A DNA stretch of 64,000 nucleotides from JAIOZK01 sp964468645 (GTDB lineage Bacteria > Bacteroidota > Bacteroidia > Bacteroidales > JAIOZK01). The notes under the pieces are model-generated. The model ran no database searches. It was not told the DNA's origin and was given only the letters and a program-made list of their open reading frames with translations. Within the stretch, counting starts at the first letter, position 1. Each line of letters begins with the position of its first letter. Positions 1-9,297 of the stretch are shown one piece after another. The position numbers were made by a program, and so were the translations under genes. The stretch spans positions 124,001 to 188,000 of the forward strand of contig CAYXUU010000001.1 in NCBI GenBank assembly GCA_964468645.1. Direction: 5' to 3'.

Positions 1-482
1 AAGGGGGCATCATTGTTTCCTGGGGACGTTCGACAGAATTATTCACAGGTTCTTTATCCTTTAAGCATGGTGACGAAACCGAAGACTTCCGTCTTCCTGT
101 AAAGGATATTTCCAAATCAATCAGGAGTGCAGGTGTTTATTGTCCGGGATCGCTTGTGAAACTTGAGTTTAAAAAAGACCATCCGCTCACACTGGGTATG
201 GAAGAAAGTGCCGGGGTGTTTTTCAGGGGTAGTCCTGTTTTCTCAACCTCCATTCCACGTTTTGATATGGATAGAAGGGTGATCGGGAAATTCCCGGAAG
301 AAAATATCCTGATGAGCGGATATTGTGAAAACCCGGAGAAACTTGGGAATAAAACAGCGATGGTATGGATAAAAAAAGGAAGAGGACAGATAGTTCTGTT
401 TGGCTTCAATCCACAGTTCCGGGCCTCCACCCAGGGGACTTATAAGTTGTTGTTTAATGCTTTGTTGTTGGAAAGGTTATAG
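1..482 (+). CDS. M14-family zinc carboxypeptidase, C-terminal part (5' partial)
   Basis: The reading frame is open from base 3, so only the last ~159 residues are present and the N-terminal peptidase domain lies outside the window. The visible part runs GGIIVSWGRSTELFTG and ends with RGQIVLFGFNPQFRA followed by GTYKLLFNALL. From memory this ending is typical of the C-terminal glutamine-amidotransferase-like domain found behind the peptidase domain of secreted Bacteroidota M14 carboxypeptidases. An internal ATG at 156 is not a believable start because the upstream codons read smoothly into it. The assignment rests on the tail alone, so the catalytic zinc ligands cannot be checked. The gene converges on the lipid kinase gene, with a palindromic repeat between them. 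Confidence 0.6.
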   Translation, partial: GGIIVSWGRSTELFTGSLSFKHGDETEDFRLPVKDISKSIRSAGVYCPGSLVKLEFKKDHPLTLGMEESAGVFFRGSPVFSTSIPRFDMDRRVIGKFPEENILMSGYCENPEKLGNKTAMVWIKKGRGQIVLFGFNPQFRASTQGTYKLLFNALLLERL

Positions 483-530
483 GGTTGCCAACTCTATAAG
501 GTTGGCAACCTTTCAAAGGTTGGCAACCTT
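482..530. repeat. Tandem palindromic repeat between convergent genes
   Basis: A 15-nt near-palindrome, AAGGTTGGCAACCTT, occurs twice (498-512 and 516-530). A half copy in the other orientation (GGTTGCCAAC) begins at 483. Any two copies can pair as a strong hairpin between the stops of the convergent M14 and lipid kinase genes, so the element could act as a bidirectional terminator. It lacks a long T-run. Confidence 0.6.
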
Positions 531-533
531 GGT

Positions 534-1499
534 TCAAATATCCTTCAGAAATTTCTTATTTACAATAAGCTTAATGCTTTTTGGGATGATACTGAATTCA
601 AGTGGTGAATGTCCCAATGATTCTCCATCGGTTTCGAGAAAAATGGTGTTCCTTGGTTTTGATATGATGGATATCTTTTTTCCCTTAAAGGTTTCAACGA
701 TTGGAAGTTTTGTAAATGAACCATCATAAAGGTTCTTGATGTTTTTTACTACGGTGAACTTTGTGGTTTTCTTGATAATTGTAATGTCAAGGATCCCATC
801 ATCAGGAATGGCTTCAGGCAATTGCATCATCCCCCCGCCATTGTATTTACAGATCCCCAGGCTCATGCTGAAAACATTATCGGCAAATACCTTTTCATCA
901 TCAATTGTAATTTCAAGAAAAGTATTCTTGTATTTGAAGAGGCCTTTCAGCAGGTTGATCAAATACGCCATTGTCCCACCTTTACCCTTTTCTTTCATTT
1001 CGTTGGTCATCTTTGCAACCAATGCGTCATAACCCATACCGGCCATGTTTGCAAAATATCGCCCTATTGGATTTTGATTGTCATGATAAACTACATGCCC
1101 GGCATCTTGTATAAAGGTATGCCCCTTTTTGATGGTCTTAATGGCTTTTTTATATATATGCGGAATGTGGTACATCCTTCCCCAATCTTTACCCGTGCCG
1201 ATATTGATCATTCCAAGGGTTATGTCTGTGGTGGGGTATTCTTTCTGAAGGAATAAACCGTTGATCACCTCATTCATGGTACCATCACCACCCACAACAA
1301 TTATGTCTTTATACCCTTTTTCGATATATTCCTTTGCTATTTCAACGGCATGGTATTTTCTTTCGGTAAATAAAGCTTCAAAAATAATTCCTTCTTCACC
1401 AAGTAATTCGGCAATTCCTTCCCAATCCTTTTCCCCTTTTTTTACTCCGGCATTGGGATTAACAATTACCAACCATTTTTTAGATTCATTTTGATTCAA
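534..1499 (-). CDS. Diacylglycerol kinase family lipid kinase (YegS/DagK/LCB5-like)
   Basis: This 321-residue cytosolic protein has the diacylglycerol-kinase catalytic hallmarks: GGDGT at residues 70-74, followed by NEVINGL, and GTGKDW at 101-106, equivalent to the usual GTGNDF. The family phosphorylates diacylglycerol or related membrane lipids with ATP; the substrate cannot be told from sequence. Length is normal for bacterial YegS/DagK proteins. Its ATG overlaps the stop of the preceding GT9 gene by four bases, so it is the last gene of a translationally coupled GT2-GT9-kinase envelope operon. A role in lipid turnover during lipopolysaccharide or glycolipid assembly is inferred from context. 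Confidence 0.88.
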   Translation of the reverse strand: MNQNESKKWLVIVNPNAGVKKGEKDWEGIAELLGEEGIIFEALFTERKYHAVEIAKEYIEKGYKDIIVVGGDGTMNEVINGLFLQKEYPTTDITLGMINIGTGKDWGRMYHIPHIYKKAIKTIKKGHTFIQDAGHVVYHDNQNPIGRYFANMAGMGYDALVAKMTNEMKEKGKGGTMAYLINLLKGLFKYKNTFLEITIDDEKVFADNVFSMSLGICKYNGGGMMQLPEAIPDDGILDITIIKKTTKFTVVKNIKNLYDGSFTKLPIVETFKGKKISIISKPRNTIFLETDGESLGHSPLEFSIIPKSIKLIVNKKFLKDI

Positions 1500-2509
1500 G
1501 CAACTTCCTCCATTAGTTTATTCATAACCATCTCGGGGGTGATCTCCTGCATGCATGCGCAAGATACATCTATTCGACATTCCGAACATTCCTTATCCAA
1601 TACAAGGTAGGTGGCATGTTCTCCAACGGGAGCCCATCTTCCGGGATGCATGGGTTGGATGGGGGGATAGATACCAACAGCGACTTTTCCAAGGGCAGCT
1701 CCGATATGCAGGGGACCGGTACTGGCTGCTATTATGCCATCGGCCTTAGAGATAAAACTGATTAATTCATCAAGGCTTAGTTTGCCGGTAAGATCCACAA
1801 TATCTTTATGTTTGTCAATCAGGGATGTTCTGATTTTATTTCCTTCTGCTTCTGTTCCCGTAATATAAATCTGAAACCTGTCCTGTGGAAGAATATCAAT
1901 TAGTTTGTTGAAATGCTCAATATTCCATTCCCTGGCGCTTCCTTTGGATTTTGGATGCAGGATAAGATTGAATTTAGAGGCATTGATCAGGTTATTGAAT
2001 TCTTCAGCTAAGGGCTTGAAATTATTTAAGCCGAAAAACGGAATAATCTCATCCAGGTTATAATGATCTTTAGCTCCGAGTAACCTGATCAGTTTCAGGT
2101 TAAGCTGGGCTTCATGGCAGGGCGATCTCCGGCGTGAAAGTCTGACCAGTTTGTTACAGGTAGTATAATGATAAAGCCGCCCTGTTGCTCCCACCCTTAT
2201 AGGTATACCTGCTTTTTTTGATAGTTTGGCTATTTCTTTCACGGGGAAAACATGAATGATAATGTCTGCTTTCAACTGCCTGAAATAATCAAGCTGTTTA
2301 TCAGGTGATAAAGCTGTAATTTCCGTCCAGTTTACAAACTCATCTATGTATTTGCAGGCTTCTCCAATAGGCTTCGTATAGGATTTCCCAAGTAAAATGA
2401 TTTGGTGATCCGGATTCAGGTATTTCAACACTCCTGCAACAGGCAATGACAATACCACATCACCAATTCCATCGGTCCTGCTGATGATTATCCTTTTAGC
2501 GACTTTCAT
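1496..2509 (-). CDS. Glycosyltransferase family 9 (ADP-heptose:LPS heptosyltransferase-like)
   Basis: The 337-residue protein starts with the GT9 N-terminal signature RTDGIGDVVLSLP (residues 11-23). It has the typical C-terminal nucleotide-sugar region STGPLHIGAALGK followed by a GIYPP strand near residue 280. GT9 enzymes are GT-B-fold inner-membrane-associated transferases that add heptose or related sugars to the lipopolysaccharide core. The C-terminus is unusually cysteine-rich (CSECRIDVSCAC), a pattern seen in some Bacteroidota homologues and possibly a metal or disulfide site. It overlaps the GT2 gene upstream by 14 bases and the lipid kinase downstream by 4, which supports one operon for core oligosaccharide assembly. 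Confidence 0.85.
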   Translation of the reverse strand: MKVAKRIIISRTDGIGDVVLSLPVAGVLKYLNPDHQIILLGKSYTKPIGEACKYIDEFVNWTEITALSPDKQLDYFRQLKADIIIHVFPVKEIAKLSKKAGIPIRVGATGRLYHYTTCNKLVRLSRRRSPCHEAQLNLKLIRLLGAKDHYNLDEIIPFFGLNNFKPLAEEFNNLINASKFNLILHPKSKGSAREWNIEHFNKLIDILPQDRFQIYITGTEAEGNKIRTSLIDKHKDIVDLTGKLSLDELISFISKADGIIAASTGPLHIGAALGKVAVGIYPPIQPMHPGRWAPVGEHATYLVLDKECSECRIDVSCACMQEITPEMVMNKLMEEVA

Positions 2510-3260
2510 TGCGGTACAGTTCCTTCAGTTTTTTATATTTCATGTACGTAGCCAGGGCTGATAACCTGCTGATGGTATATCCGGCTTTTCCGTCCAGAAA
2601 ACCTAGTTTCAGGAAGTAAAGTTTAATGAATTTCGCAAAGGGAGCGGAGTAAAGCCTTAGAATATTGCTTTTAGTCCCCTTTTTATATAATGCTTCAGAA
2701 GCAACATTGGTAAAATGTTCTATTTGCCTCAGGTGATCCCAGCGCCTGTGGTAAGAATAATGAAGCAAATCACCCGCTAAATGTTTTGTAGAGGCATTAT
2801 TTGGTATGATCAGTTTATCATGTGGGTTCACACCTCCCCACCGGATCTTTTCCCGGTTGAACAATCGGTATTTTACATCCGGGTACCAGTCGCTGTGCCT
2901 GATCCATTTCCCACAGTAATTGGTCATGCGGTTCATGGAATATCCATCATACATCGGATTCTTTTTTGCCTGCATGATAGATTCCATGAGTTCTTCTGAA
3001 AGAGCCTCATCTGCATCAAGAGATAGAATAAACTGGTTTTGAGCCTGGTCTATGGCATAATTTTTTTGCTCGATATAGCCCTCAAATTCATGACTGATGA
3101 ACTTTACTTTTTCGTATTTCCTGCAGATCTCTTCGGTTTTGTCCTGAGAAAAGGAATCTACAATGACAATCTCATCAGCTACTTCCTGAACAGAATCGAT
3201 ACATCTTTCGATGTTCTTTTCCTCGTTGAGTGTGATTATTGCGACTGATAAAGGTGTCAT
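2496..3260 (-). CDS. Glycosyltransferase family 2 (WaaE/KdtX-like)
   Basis: The 254-residue protein opens with the GT2 fold signature SVAIITLNEEKNI and the strand IVIVDSFSQDKT. A DAD metal/nucleotide motif sits at residues 82-84 in ILSLDADEAL. Size and the N-terminal NEE/DSFS pattern resemble WaaE/KdtX-type beta-glucosyltransferases that modify the lipopolysaccharide inner core. It is the first gene of the three-gene operon with the GT9 heptosyltransferase-like enzyme and the lipid kinase, and a good promoter lies just upstream. The specific sugar donor is not determinable. Confidence 0.83.
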   Translation of the reverse strand: MTPLSVAIITLNEEKNIERCIDSVQEVADEIVIVDSFSQDKTEEICRKYEKVKFISHEFEGYIEQKNYAIDQAQNQFILSLDADEALSEELMESIMQAKKNPMYDGYSMNRMTNYCGKWIRHSDWYPDVKYRLFNREKIRWGGVNPHDKLIIPNNASTKHLAGDLLHYSYHRRWDHLRQIEHFTNVASEALYKKGTKSNILRLYSAPFAKFIKLYFLKLGFLDGKAGYTISRLSALATYMKYKKLKELYRNESR

Positions 3261-3279
3261 ACTGAAATTAACAGAAACA

Positions 3280-3311
3280 CAAAAGTATTGAATTTAAACT
3301 AAATGCGCAAA
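3280..3311 (-). promoter_or_regulatory. Bacteroidota-type promoter of the GT2-GT9-kinase operon
   Basis: On the minus strand TACTTTTG (3280-3287) matches the TAnnTTTG -7 consensus and TTTG (3308-3311) lies 20 nt upstream as the -33 element. The expected start is about 13 nt before the GT2 ATG at 3260, giving a short leader. Confidence 0.6.
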
Positions 3312-3430
3312 GGAGGTGATTTTAGCGATAAAGCGACGTAAGCGAACAAAGCGATAAACAGGGGATTCAAACCCCGATTTTACATCGTTGTATTTTTTAA
3401 CCGCGGAACGCTAAGATTCGCAGAGAATTA
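3312..3430. repeat. Mosaic of two dispersed repeat motifs
   Basis: The stretch holds AAGCGAACAAAGCGAT (near 3340-3355), seen again with one change at about 32240-32255. It also holds an AACCGCGGAACGCTAAGATTCG block near 3399-3420, a member of the AACCGC..GC.AAGA family also present near 4844, 6600 and 9110. No gene is visible here. Confidence 0.5.
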
Positions 3431-3501
3431 CTTGTGATTAAAAGAATCTAACATCGAACGGCCTGTCCTGAGTTTGCCGCAGGATCGACAACCGACAATC
3501 A

Positions 3502-4833
3502 TCAAATCTCCTTCCTTTTCCACCTTCCAGACTTCAGATAAAGAAGCGAAAATCCTCCAAGGAAAAAGAAATAGATATATTCGGCTACCCAGATGATCTC
3601 TGGTGAGGATGGCCAAACAATGGAAACCAAGTAAATATAAGCCACGTAAATGAATATTGTGATCAATTCAATAATCAGTGCCATCTGGGTATTACCGGTA
3701 CCTGATACAGCCTGGAATATTACCATGCTTACCGAGAATAGGATCAGAGCACCTGTGATTACTCGTATCACCGGCAGGGTCATTTCCGACAATGAGGCAT
3801 CCAGGGTATAAAGTGATATCATAGGGCCGGGAATAACTATAGTGATAGCAACAATAATAAGGGTGCTTAACAGGCTCATCAATGTTACATTTCGAATAGC
3901 TTTATAAACCATATCCTGTCGTCCTTCACCGATGATATTACTCACCAGGGTATTCACCGACTGGCTGAAAGCCCAGATTGGGATCATCAAGATAATGTAA
4001 AGGCTACGGGTGATATTGGAAATGGCCAGTGGTCTTTCACCGGTTTTTTCGATAAGCATAAAGAATACGAACCATCCGGCCATAGACAGGAAGTACTGGA
4101 GCATGATAAAAACAGATAATTTTAAGGTTCCCCTGATAATCATCCAGCGAAATCCCTTAAAACGAAACAGGCCATATTTACCGGTATCTCTTTTAAAAAT
4201 TGTATATACAACGAAAAAGACTGTTGAGGATGCTTCTGCAATTACCGATGCCAGTGCGGCCCCGGCAATGCCCATTTCCGGAAATCCCCAGTGTCCGAAG
4301 ATCAGGGCATAATCAAGAATAATATTCACTATGGCCATTACCATGGCACTGGGGGTAATGATCCTTGTTTTTGTAATCCCGATATAAAATGACCTAAATA
4401 AAACATTGAAATATGCAAAGAATAAACCCCAGATCCTGTATTTCAGATAAAGCCGGGCTGCTGTATATATCTCTTCCGATTTGATGATATGTACCAGTAA
4501 ATTATCGGCAAGAAACTCGATCAGAAAGAACAATACAATAGCCAGGAAAAGCATGAAATAAATACCATGATCGAACAGCCAGCCGATAGCTTTGTAATTT
4601 TTCTCACCGTTTCTGCGGCCTATCAGTATTTGTGTACCTATTGCAAATCCAAAACCAGCAATGAAGATTGCGAGATAAAATACACCTGCAATTGCTGAAG
4701 CTCCCAGCTCAACTTCCCCAACCCTTCCCAGGAAAGCCGTATCAATAACCTGGATAATATTCTGTGCCAGCAATCCTAGGATGATGGGGAATGAGAGTTT
4801 CCATATACCCCTGTATGTGATATCTGTTATCAT
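3502..4833 (-). CDS. MATE family efflux transporter
   Basis: About 443 residues with roughly twelve hydrophobic segments and MATE-type features: an N-terminal FPIILGLLAQNIIQVIDTAFLGRVGE segment and internal two-fold repetition. MATE proteins are inner-membrane Na+ or H+ antiporters exporting cationic drugs or metabolites. I place the start at MITDITYRG (ATG 4831-4833). The longer reading back to 4866 would translate part of the intergenic hairpin repeat and adds residues unlike the family. It follows trkH on the same strand, separated by that hairpin. The substrate is unknown. Confidence 0.85.
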   Translation of the reverse strand: MITDITYRGIWKLSFPIILGLLAQNIIQVIDTAFLGRVGEVELGASAIAGVFYLAIFIAGFGFAIGTQILIGRRNGEKNYKAIGWLFDHGIYFMLFLAIVLFFLIEFLADNLLVHIIKSEEIYTAARLYLKYRIWGLFFAYFNVLFRSFYIGITKTRIITPSAMVMAIVNIILDYALIFGHWGFPEMGIAGAALASVIAEASSTVFFVVYTIFKRDTGKYGLFRFKGFRWMIIRGTLKLSVFIMLQYFLSMAGWFVFFMLIEKTGERPLAISNITRSLYIILMIPIWAFSQSVNTLVSNIIGEGRQDMVYKAIRNVTLMSLLSTLIIVAITIVIPGPMISLYTLDASLSEMTLPVIRVITGALILFSVSMVIFQAVSGTGNTQMALIIELITIFIYVAYIYLVSIVWPSSPEIIWVAEYIYFFFLGGFSLLYLKSGRWKRKEI

Positions 4834-4843
4834 TTTTAAAACT

Positions 4844-4922
4844 AACCGCAGAGCACGCCAAGACACGCAAAATTATACTTTAATACTGATATCTTTAGCG
4901 TATCTTAGCGTACTTCGCGGTT
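4844..4922. repeat. Long imperfect hairpin of the AACCGC repeat family
   Basis: The left arm (4844-4868) and right arm (4898-4922) are about 25-nt imperfect inverted copies of an AACCGC-AG-ACGC-AAGA-ACGC pattern, with a 29-nt loop. It lies between the trkH stop and the MATE start and would form a large RNA hairpin. Confidence 0.6.
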
Positions 4923-4924
4923 AA

Positions 4925-6403
4925 TTATTTCTTCCAGAAGGCCGGCGCAAAGATGATTAATACCGTAAACAGCTCCAGCCTTCCCAACAACATTAAAAAT
5001 GCAAGAAACCATTTCCCGAAAACGGGTATTGTTTCATAGTTCCCTGTTGGCCCAACATCTCCAATACCCGGACCGATGTTACCAAGAGTAGCCGCTGTTG
5101 ATCCGATTGCCGTTTCAAAATCAAGGCCAAGGATAGACATAATCATCGTTCCAAATGCGAAAATTATGATATAGATCAGGAAGAAGGCCATCACCTTATA
5201 GATGATATCCTGGGGAACGGCTTTGCCATTGAGTTTTACAGGGATGATGGCACTTGGATGTATCAGCCTTTTAAGTTCCTTACCACTGTTTTTGAATAAC
5301 AATAACTGACGGATAACTTTAATACCACCGCCTGTGGAACCTGCACTGCCACCAACAAACATCAGTAGAAAAATGATCATCCATAATGCACCCGGCCATA
5401 ACAGGTAATCGGCAGTAACATAACCGGTGGTGGTTACTATGGAGACAACCTGGAAAAGGGATTCCCGGAATGCAAACTCCAGGTTTTCATCACGGAGCAG
5501 AACCAATGAAACAGTAATGGCGGCACACACAATCAGTATCAGGTATAGATATTTTCTGAATTCTTCATTTTTCCATACTTTTCTGAAACGTCCATGTAAG
5601 CCTAAATAATGAAGGGTAAAATTGGTACCTGCAAGGATCATGAAAATAATGATCACATACTGGATAAATGGGTTAAATTCAATAATACTGGTATTCTTTG
5701 TTGAAAATCCGCCAGTGGCTACCGTACCAAAGGTATGACATAGTGAATCAAAAAATCCCATACCACCAACCATCAACAATATGGTTTGTGAAATCGTCAG
5801 AATTAAATAAATTGCCCAGAGCCTTTTGGCAGTCTGGGTAATACGGGGATGTAATTTATCATGCTGGACACCTGGCATTTCAGCAACAAACATCTGTTGT
5901 CCCCCAATGCCTAAAAATGGCAGGATTGCAACTGATAACACAATAATTCCCATACCGCCGATCCAGTGTGTTAGGCTCCTCCAGAAAAGGATACCCTGAG
6001 GGAGGCTTTCGATATCGGTAAGGATAGAAGCCCCTGTGGTGGTAAATCCTGAAATGGTTTCGAAGAAAGCATTGGTAAACTGAGGGATCGTTCCGCTGAA
6101 TAAAAAAGGGAGGGTTCCGAAAAGGGAAATCACGATCCAGGTAAAAGATACGATGATATAGCCTTCCCGTTTTCCGATATTTTTGTTTTTAAATTTCCAG
6201 GTGAATATCATCATAGTCAGGCCGGAGATAGCCGTAATGATGCCAGATACCAGCAGGGCCATGAACCCGTTTCCGAATTGAAAAACAGAACCGGTGTAAT
6301 CATCCAGCAGCGCAAAAGGGATACCCGTGAACATAAACAAACCTTCCACGATAAGCAGAAAACCCATAACACGGATAATAATCCTGTAATTGATCTTTTT
6401 CAT
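4925..6403 (-). CDS. trkH: TrkH family potassium uptake protein
   Basis: The 492-residue integral membrane protein is the pore subunit of a Trk/Ktr-type K+ transporter. Selectivity-filter-like loops are visible: TTTGASILTD near residue 120, a TGGFSTKN loop near 230, TTTGYVTAD near 325 and a GNIGPGIG loop near 440, the expected four repeats of a TrkH pore. The segment GGSAGSTGGGIK is also characteristic. The cytoplasmic NAD-binding partner TrkA is encoded on the same strand at 9298-10638, but a secreted Asp-box protein gene lies between them, which is unusual for this normally adjacent pair. Confidence 0.92.
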   Translation of the reverse strand: MKKINYRIIIRVMGFLLIVEGLFMFTGIPFALLDDYTGSVFQFGNGFMALLVSGIITAISGLTMMIFTWKFKNKNIGKREGYIIVSFTWIVISLFGTLPFLFSGTIPQFTNAFFETISGFTTTGASILTDIESLPQGILFWRSLTHWIGGMGIIVLSVAILPFLGIGGQQMFVAEMPGVQHDKLHPRITQTAKRLWAIYLILTISQTILLMVGGMGFFDSLCHTFGTVATGGFSTKNTSIIEFNPFIQYVIIIFMILAGTNFTLHYLGLHGRFRKVWKNEEFRKYLYLILIVCAAITVSLVLLRDENLEFAFRESLFQVVSIVTTTGYVTADYLLWPGALWMIIFLLMFVGGSAGSTGGGIKVIRQLLLFKNSGKELKRLIHPSAIIPVKLNGKAVPQDIIYKVMAFFLIYIIIFAFGTMIMSILGLDFETAIGSTAATLGNIGPGIGDVGPTGNYETIPVFGKWFLAFLMLLGRLELFTVLIIFAPAFWKK

Positions 6404-6834
6404 TTCGGTTGCGAATATATAAAATTAGGGAAATTGGGAATGGAAGATTATAATAGAATGCGGATTATCATGAAATTTTATGTTGGATTGTTAAGTGGTT
6501 GAGTGGATAAGTAGTTGAGTGGTTAAGAGGGGAGTCGTTTCCATTGGTAGGGGGTGTTTGTTCTATCTGACTTATTTTCCTTGAGCAAACATTTTAGATG
6601 TTTAACCACGAAGGGCGCAAAGGGAACCACGAAGGACACAAAGAATTTTAACCGCTAAGCACGCTAAGATCACCAATCCTTTTTGTACCACAGAGGATAC
6701 AGGGAATTCACGGGGAACACAGAGATTGAATCAATTTTAAAAATAACCCCAAATGAATACCTATCATTGACCTCAGAGAGGTCATATTATTATAGCTATG
6801 AAATACGACGGAAGAGAAAATGACTTCGGAGAAG
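6404..6834. other. Intergenic region with repeat fragments, no gene seen
   Basis: This 430-bp gap contains GTTGAGTGG-type reiterations (about 6495-6525), two ACCACGAAGG.GCAAAG units (6604-6645), an AACCGCTAAGCACGCTAAGA unit (6650-6670) and a CCACAGAGGATACAGGGAATTCACGG unit (6689-6715) related to sequence near 34430-34520. No convincing ORF or RNA gene is visible. Confidence 0.5.
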
Positions 6835-9069
6835 TCACATTTTTATGATCTTTAGTGTTTCTTTTGAATTGCCGGAAAAAATTTCACAGAGGTAGATCCC
6901 GTTCGGTATAATTTCTTTGTTGTTAATTGTCTTCCATGTGAATGATTTTGAACCTGCTGGTAATTTCCGGTCATAAACAAGCTTCCCGGTAAGACCATAG
7001 ATTTTTGTACCTGAAATTATAACATCATTCTTTTCCGAATAGAATGTAATATGATTTTTAAATGGATTGGGATAACACTTCCAATGATTATTGTTCTCAG
7101 AAAATTCAGATAACTCCGGCTTTCCGACCGTTCCACCTGTTGTTGTCCTGAAGATCACTCCATTATCACCCATGGCAACTCCCATGTCTTCTGTAAAGAA
7201 ATTGACGGTATTTAGTTGTGACCCACCGATAGGTTCCAATGGATCCCAGGTGTTTCCTCCGTCTGTTGATTTGAATACGATATTATCCCCAGTGGCATAA
7301 CCGATATCAGGGGTGGGGAAGTGGACGAAATTATAAGATCTGTTGCCAGGAAGGTTGACCATAGTAGTATCCCATGTCTGGCCGCCATCAGTTGTTATAA
7401 TGATCTGATTATAGCCATAAATAAAACCCAGATTATCGTTATAAAAGTATACTCCATTGGTCCAAAAGTTTTCGAAGGGAATGCTTTCAATATACCATGT
7501 TTCTCCGCAATCTTCTGTTTTTATTATGGATCCACCAGCTGACATATCTCCTGCAATATACCCTATTAAATCATCCTTAAACTCAATATCAAAAATCCCT
7601 GATATAAAACCCATAACCTCAGATTCTATCAGATTCCAGGTTTCACCACCATCAATGGTTTTATAAATTTCATTCCATGTGTCGTCATTATAACCGCCAA
7701 TAAAACCGGTTTGCTCATCGATAAAACAAATACTCGAGGGGCCCATACGGTTGTTCTCATCATAATACTGTTGCCATGTCAAACCACCATCAACTGTTTT
7801 ATAATATTCAAAACCAAAGTGAGCCCCACATAGAAAGCCCAGCATATCGTTTACAAAACTTATTGACCGGGGCTCACTCAATCCCCAGATTTCAGGTTTG
7901 CTCCATGTTAACCCGGCATCATTTGATCTGATAATAGCTCCATCAGGAACCCCTCCTGTACCTCCTGTTGTTACAGCAATAATCGTACTATCACTGATAA
8001 TTTGTGCATTCAGAACCTTTTCATTTGTAATGAAATTAGAAGATTTTATAATCCAGTTGAAACCATAATCAATACTCTTGTAAATCTGACCGAACCTTCC
8101 GGTAAGCAAACCAGTCCCATTTTGATCCATGCATATATCTTCTAAAAACCAGAATCCAAGGGTGTCAATTATCTGCCAGGTCTCACCTGCGTTATCGGTC
8201 CTGAGTAAACTATTGGTATACCAGGGGAAAGCACCGATGCATAAACCAATGTCATCATTCATGAAGAATATATTTTGAATGATTAAAGAAGGCCCATTGA
8301 ATACTTCGTACCATGATTCCCCACCATTTTTAGTTTTTAAAATAATATGTGTGCGATAACTTCCTTCATTACGCCAACCTCCGATATAAGCGATATCTTT
8401 ATTTAAAAAATTGAAAGTACAGGCTTCCAGGTTTTCTATCGAAGGGTCAACATATAAGGTGTCCCAGGTATATCCCCCATCAATGGATTTAAAACAATAA
8501 TCAATACCGGCTTTCGTAAGATATCCGGTATCCTGATTAATAAACTGAAAACCACTAAAATCTAATTGATCGGGATAAAGAACGGTATCCCAAGATGATC
8601 CCCCATTACTTGTTTTTAGTAGAAAATCTCCCCAGTAGTTACCGGATAGAAATCCCATACTGTCGTCCAGGAATGTTATCTTATTATATCTAAAGTAATG
8701 ATTAACAGCTCCTCCAGAAACCTGTGTCCATGATTCACCACCGTCCGATGTTTTTAATAGTGTGAAATGAGACCCAGTTATATAACCTGTGTATTTGTCA
8801 ATAAAATAAACCGATGTAAAGTATGTTTCATAATCCACATTAGCTGGCTGGCATTGAATGTTCCATGTTTCCCCAAAATCATCAGTGATCATAATTGTTG
8901 CCCCGGTTCCAACAGCAACAATTCTATCATTCGGAAGTAATGCAAGATCATTTATGGAACTTTCTGAGGGCAACGGGTTAATCCGCTCCCATGCAGGGTT
9001 CTGGGCGGTTAACAGGAAAACAGAATCCATGAAAACAACAATGAGAATATAACTGATAATATTCTTCAT
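6835..9069 (-). CDS. T9SS-exported Asp-box/YCF48-like beta-propeller protein
   Basis: The 744-residue protein has a signal peptide (hydrophobic residues 4-20, cleavage near TAQN). It has about thirteen G-x-[TS]-W repeats (GETW, GESW, GSSW, GLTW, GNTW) spaced 45-60 residues apart, the Asp-box/BNR signature of YCF48- or sialidase-like propellers. The C-terminal ~80 residues carry YPNPFKNHITF followed by GIYLCEIFSGNSKETLKIIKM, a type A T9SS sorting domain. It should be secreted or surface-attached; no catalytic function can be assigned. It interrupts the trkH-trkA neighbourhood, so it may be a later insertion. Confidence 0.85.
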   Translation of the reverse strand: MKNIISYILIVVFMDSVFLLTAQNPAWERINPLPSESSINDLALLPNDRIVAVGTGATIMITDDFGETWNIQCQPANVDYETYFTSVYFIDKYTGYITGSHFTLLKTSDGGESWTQVSGGAVNHYFRYNKITFLDDSMGFLSGNYWGDFLLKTSNGGSSWDTVLYPDQLDFSGFQFINQDTGYLTKAGIDYCFKSIDGGYTWDTLYVDPSIENLEACTFNFLNKDIAYIGGWRNEGSYRTHIILKTKNGGESWYEVFNGPSLIIQNIFFMNDDIGLCIGAFPWYTNSLLRTDNAGETWQIIDTLGFWFLEDICMDQNGTGLLTGRFGQIYKSIDYGFNWIIKSSNFITNEKVLNAQIISDSTIIAVTTGGTGGVPDGAIIRSNDAGLTWSKPEIWGLSEPRSISFVNDMLGFLCGAHFGFEYYKTVDGGLTWQQYYDENNRMGPSSICFIDEQTGFIGGYNDDTWNEIYKTIDGGETWNLIESEVMGFISGIFDIEFKDDLIGYIAGDMSAGGSIIKTEDCGETWYIESIPFENFWTNGVYFYNDNLGFIYGYNQIIITTDGGQTWDTTMVNLPGNRSYNFVHFPTPDIGYATGDNIVFKSTDGGNTWDPLEPIGGSQLNTVNFFTEDMGVAMGDNGVIFRTTTGGTVGKPELSEFSENNNHWKCYPNPFKNHITFYSEKNDVIISGTKIYGLTGKLVYDRKLPAGSKSFTWKTINNKEIIPNGIYLCEIFSGNSKETLKIIKM

Positions 9070-9109
9070 GGTTTTGAATGGTAATTACATGTAAAGATAT
9101 TGAATATTT

Positions 9110-9178
9110 TTTAACTGCTAAGAGCGCAGAGATTCGAAGAGCTTTCTTTAAGCTCCTCCGCTCTCAGCGGTTAAAAAT
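9110..9178. repeat. Hairpin of the AACCGC repeat family
   Basis: TTTTTAACTGCTAAGAGC (from 9109) and the opposite-sense GCTCTCAGCGGTTAAAAA (to 9176) are inverted arms of an imperfect hairpin between trkA and the propeller gene. The sequence is related to the hairpin at 4844-4922. Confidence 0.55.
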
Positions 9179-9297
9179 TACAACAATGTAAAATCAGGAC
9201 CTTAAACCCTCCTGTTGTCGTGATTTGTATACACTGGTAATCGCTATATTCGCTTAAGTCTCTAAATTTTCTCAAGTCGAATCTACTGAAGTCAATG

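Noticed and set aside
4834..4866. Longer N-terminus of the MATE transporter
   Set aside because: It translates part of the hairpin repeat and is unlike the family; ATG 4833 is preferred.
6600..6672. Short repeats suggesting a CRISPR array
   Set aside because: The units are unequal, few and degenerate, without regular spacers; they fit the dispersed intergenic repeat family.
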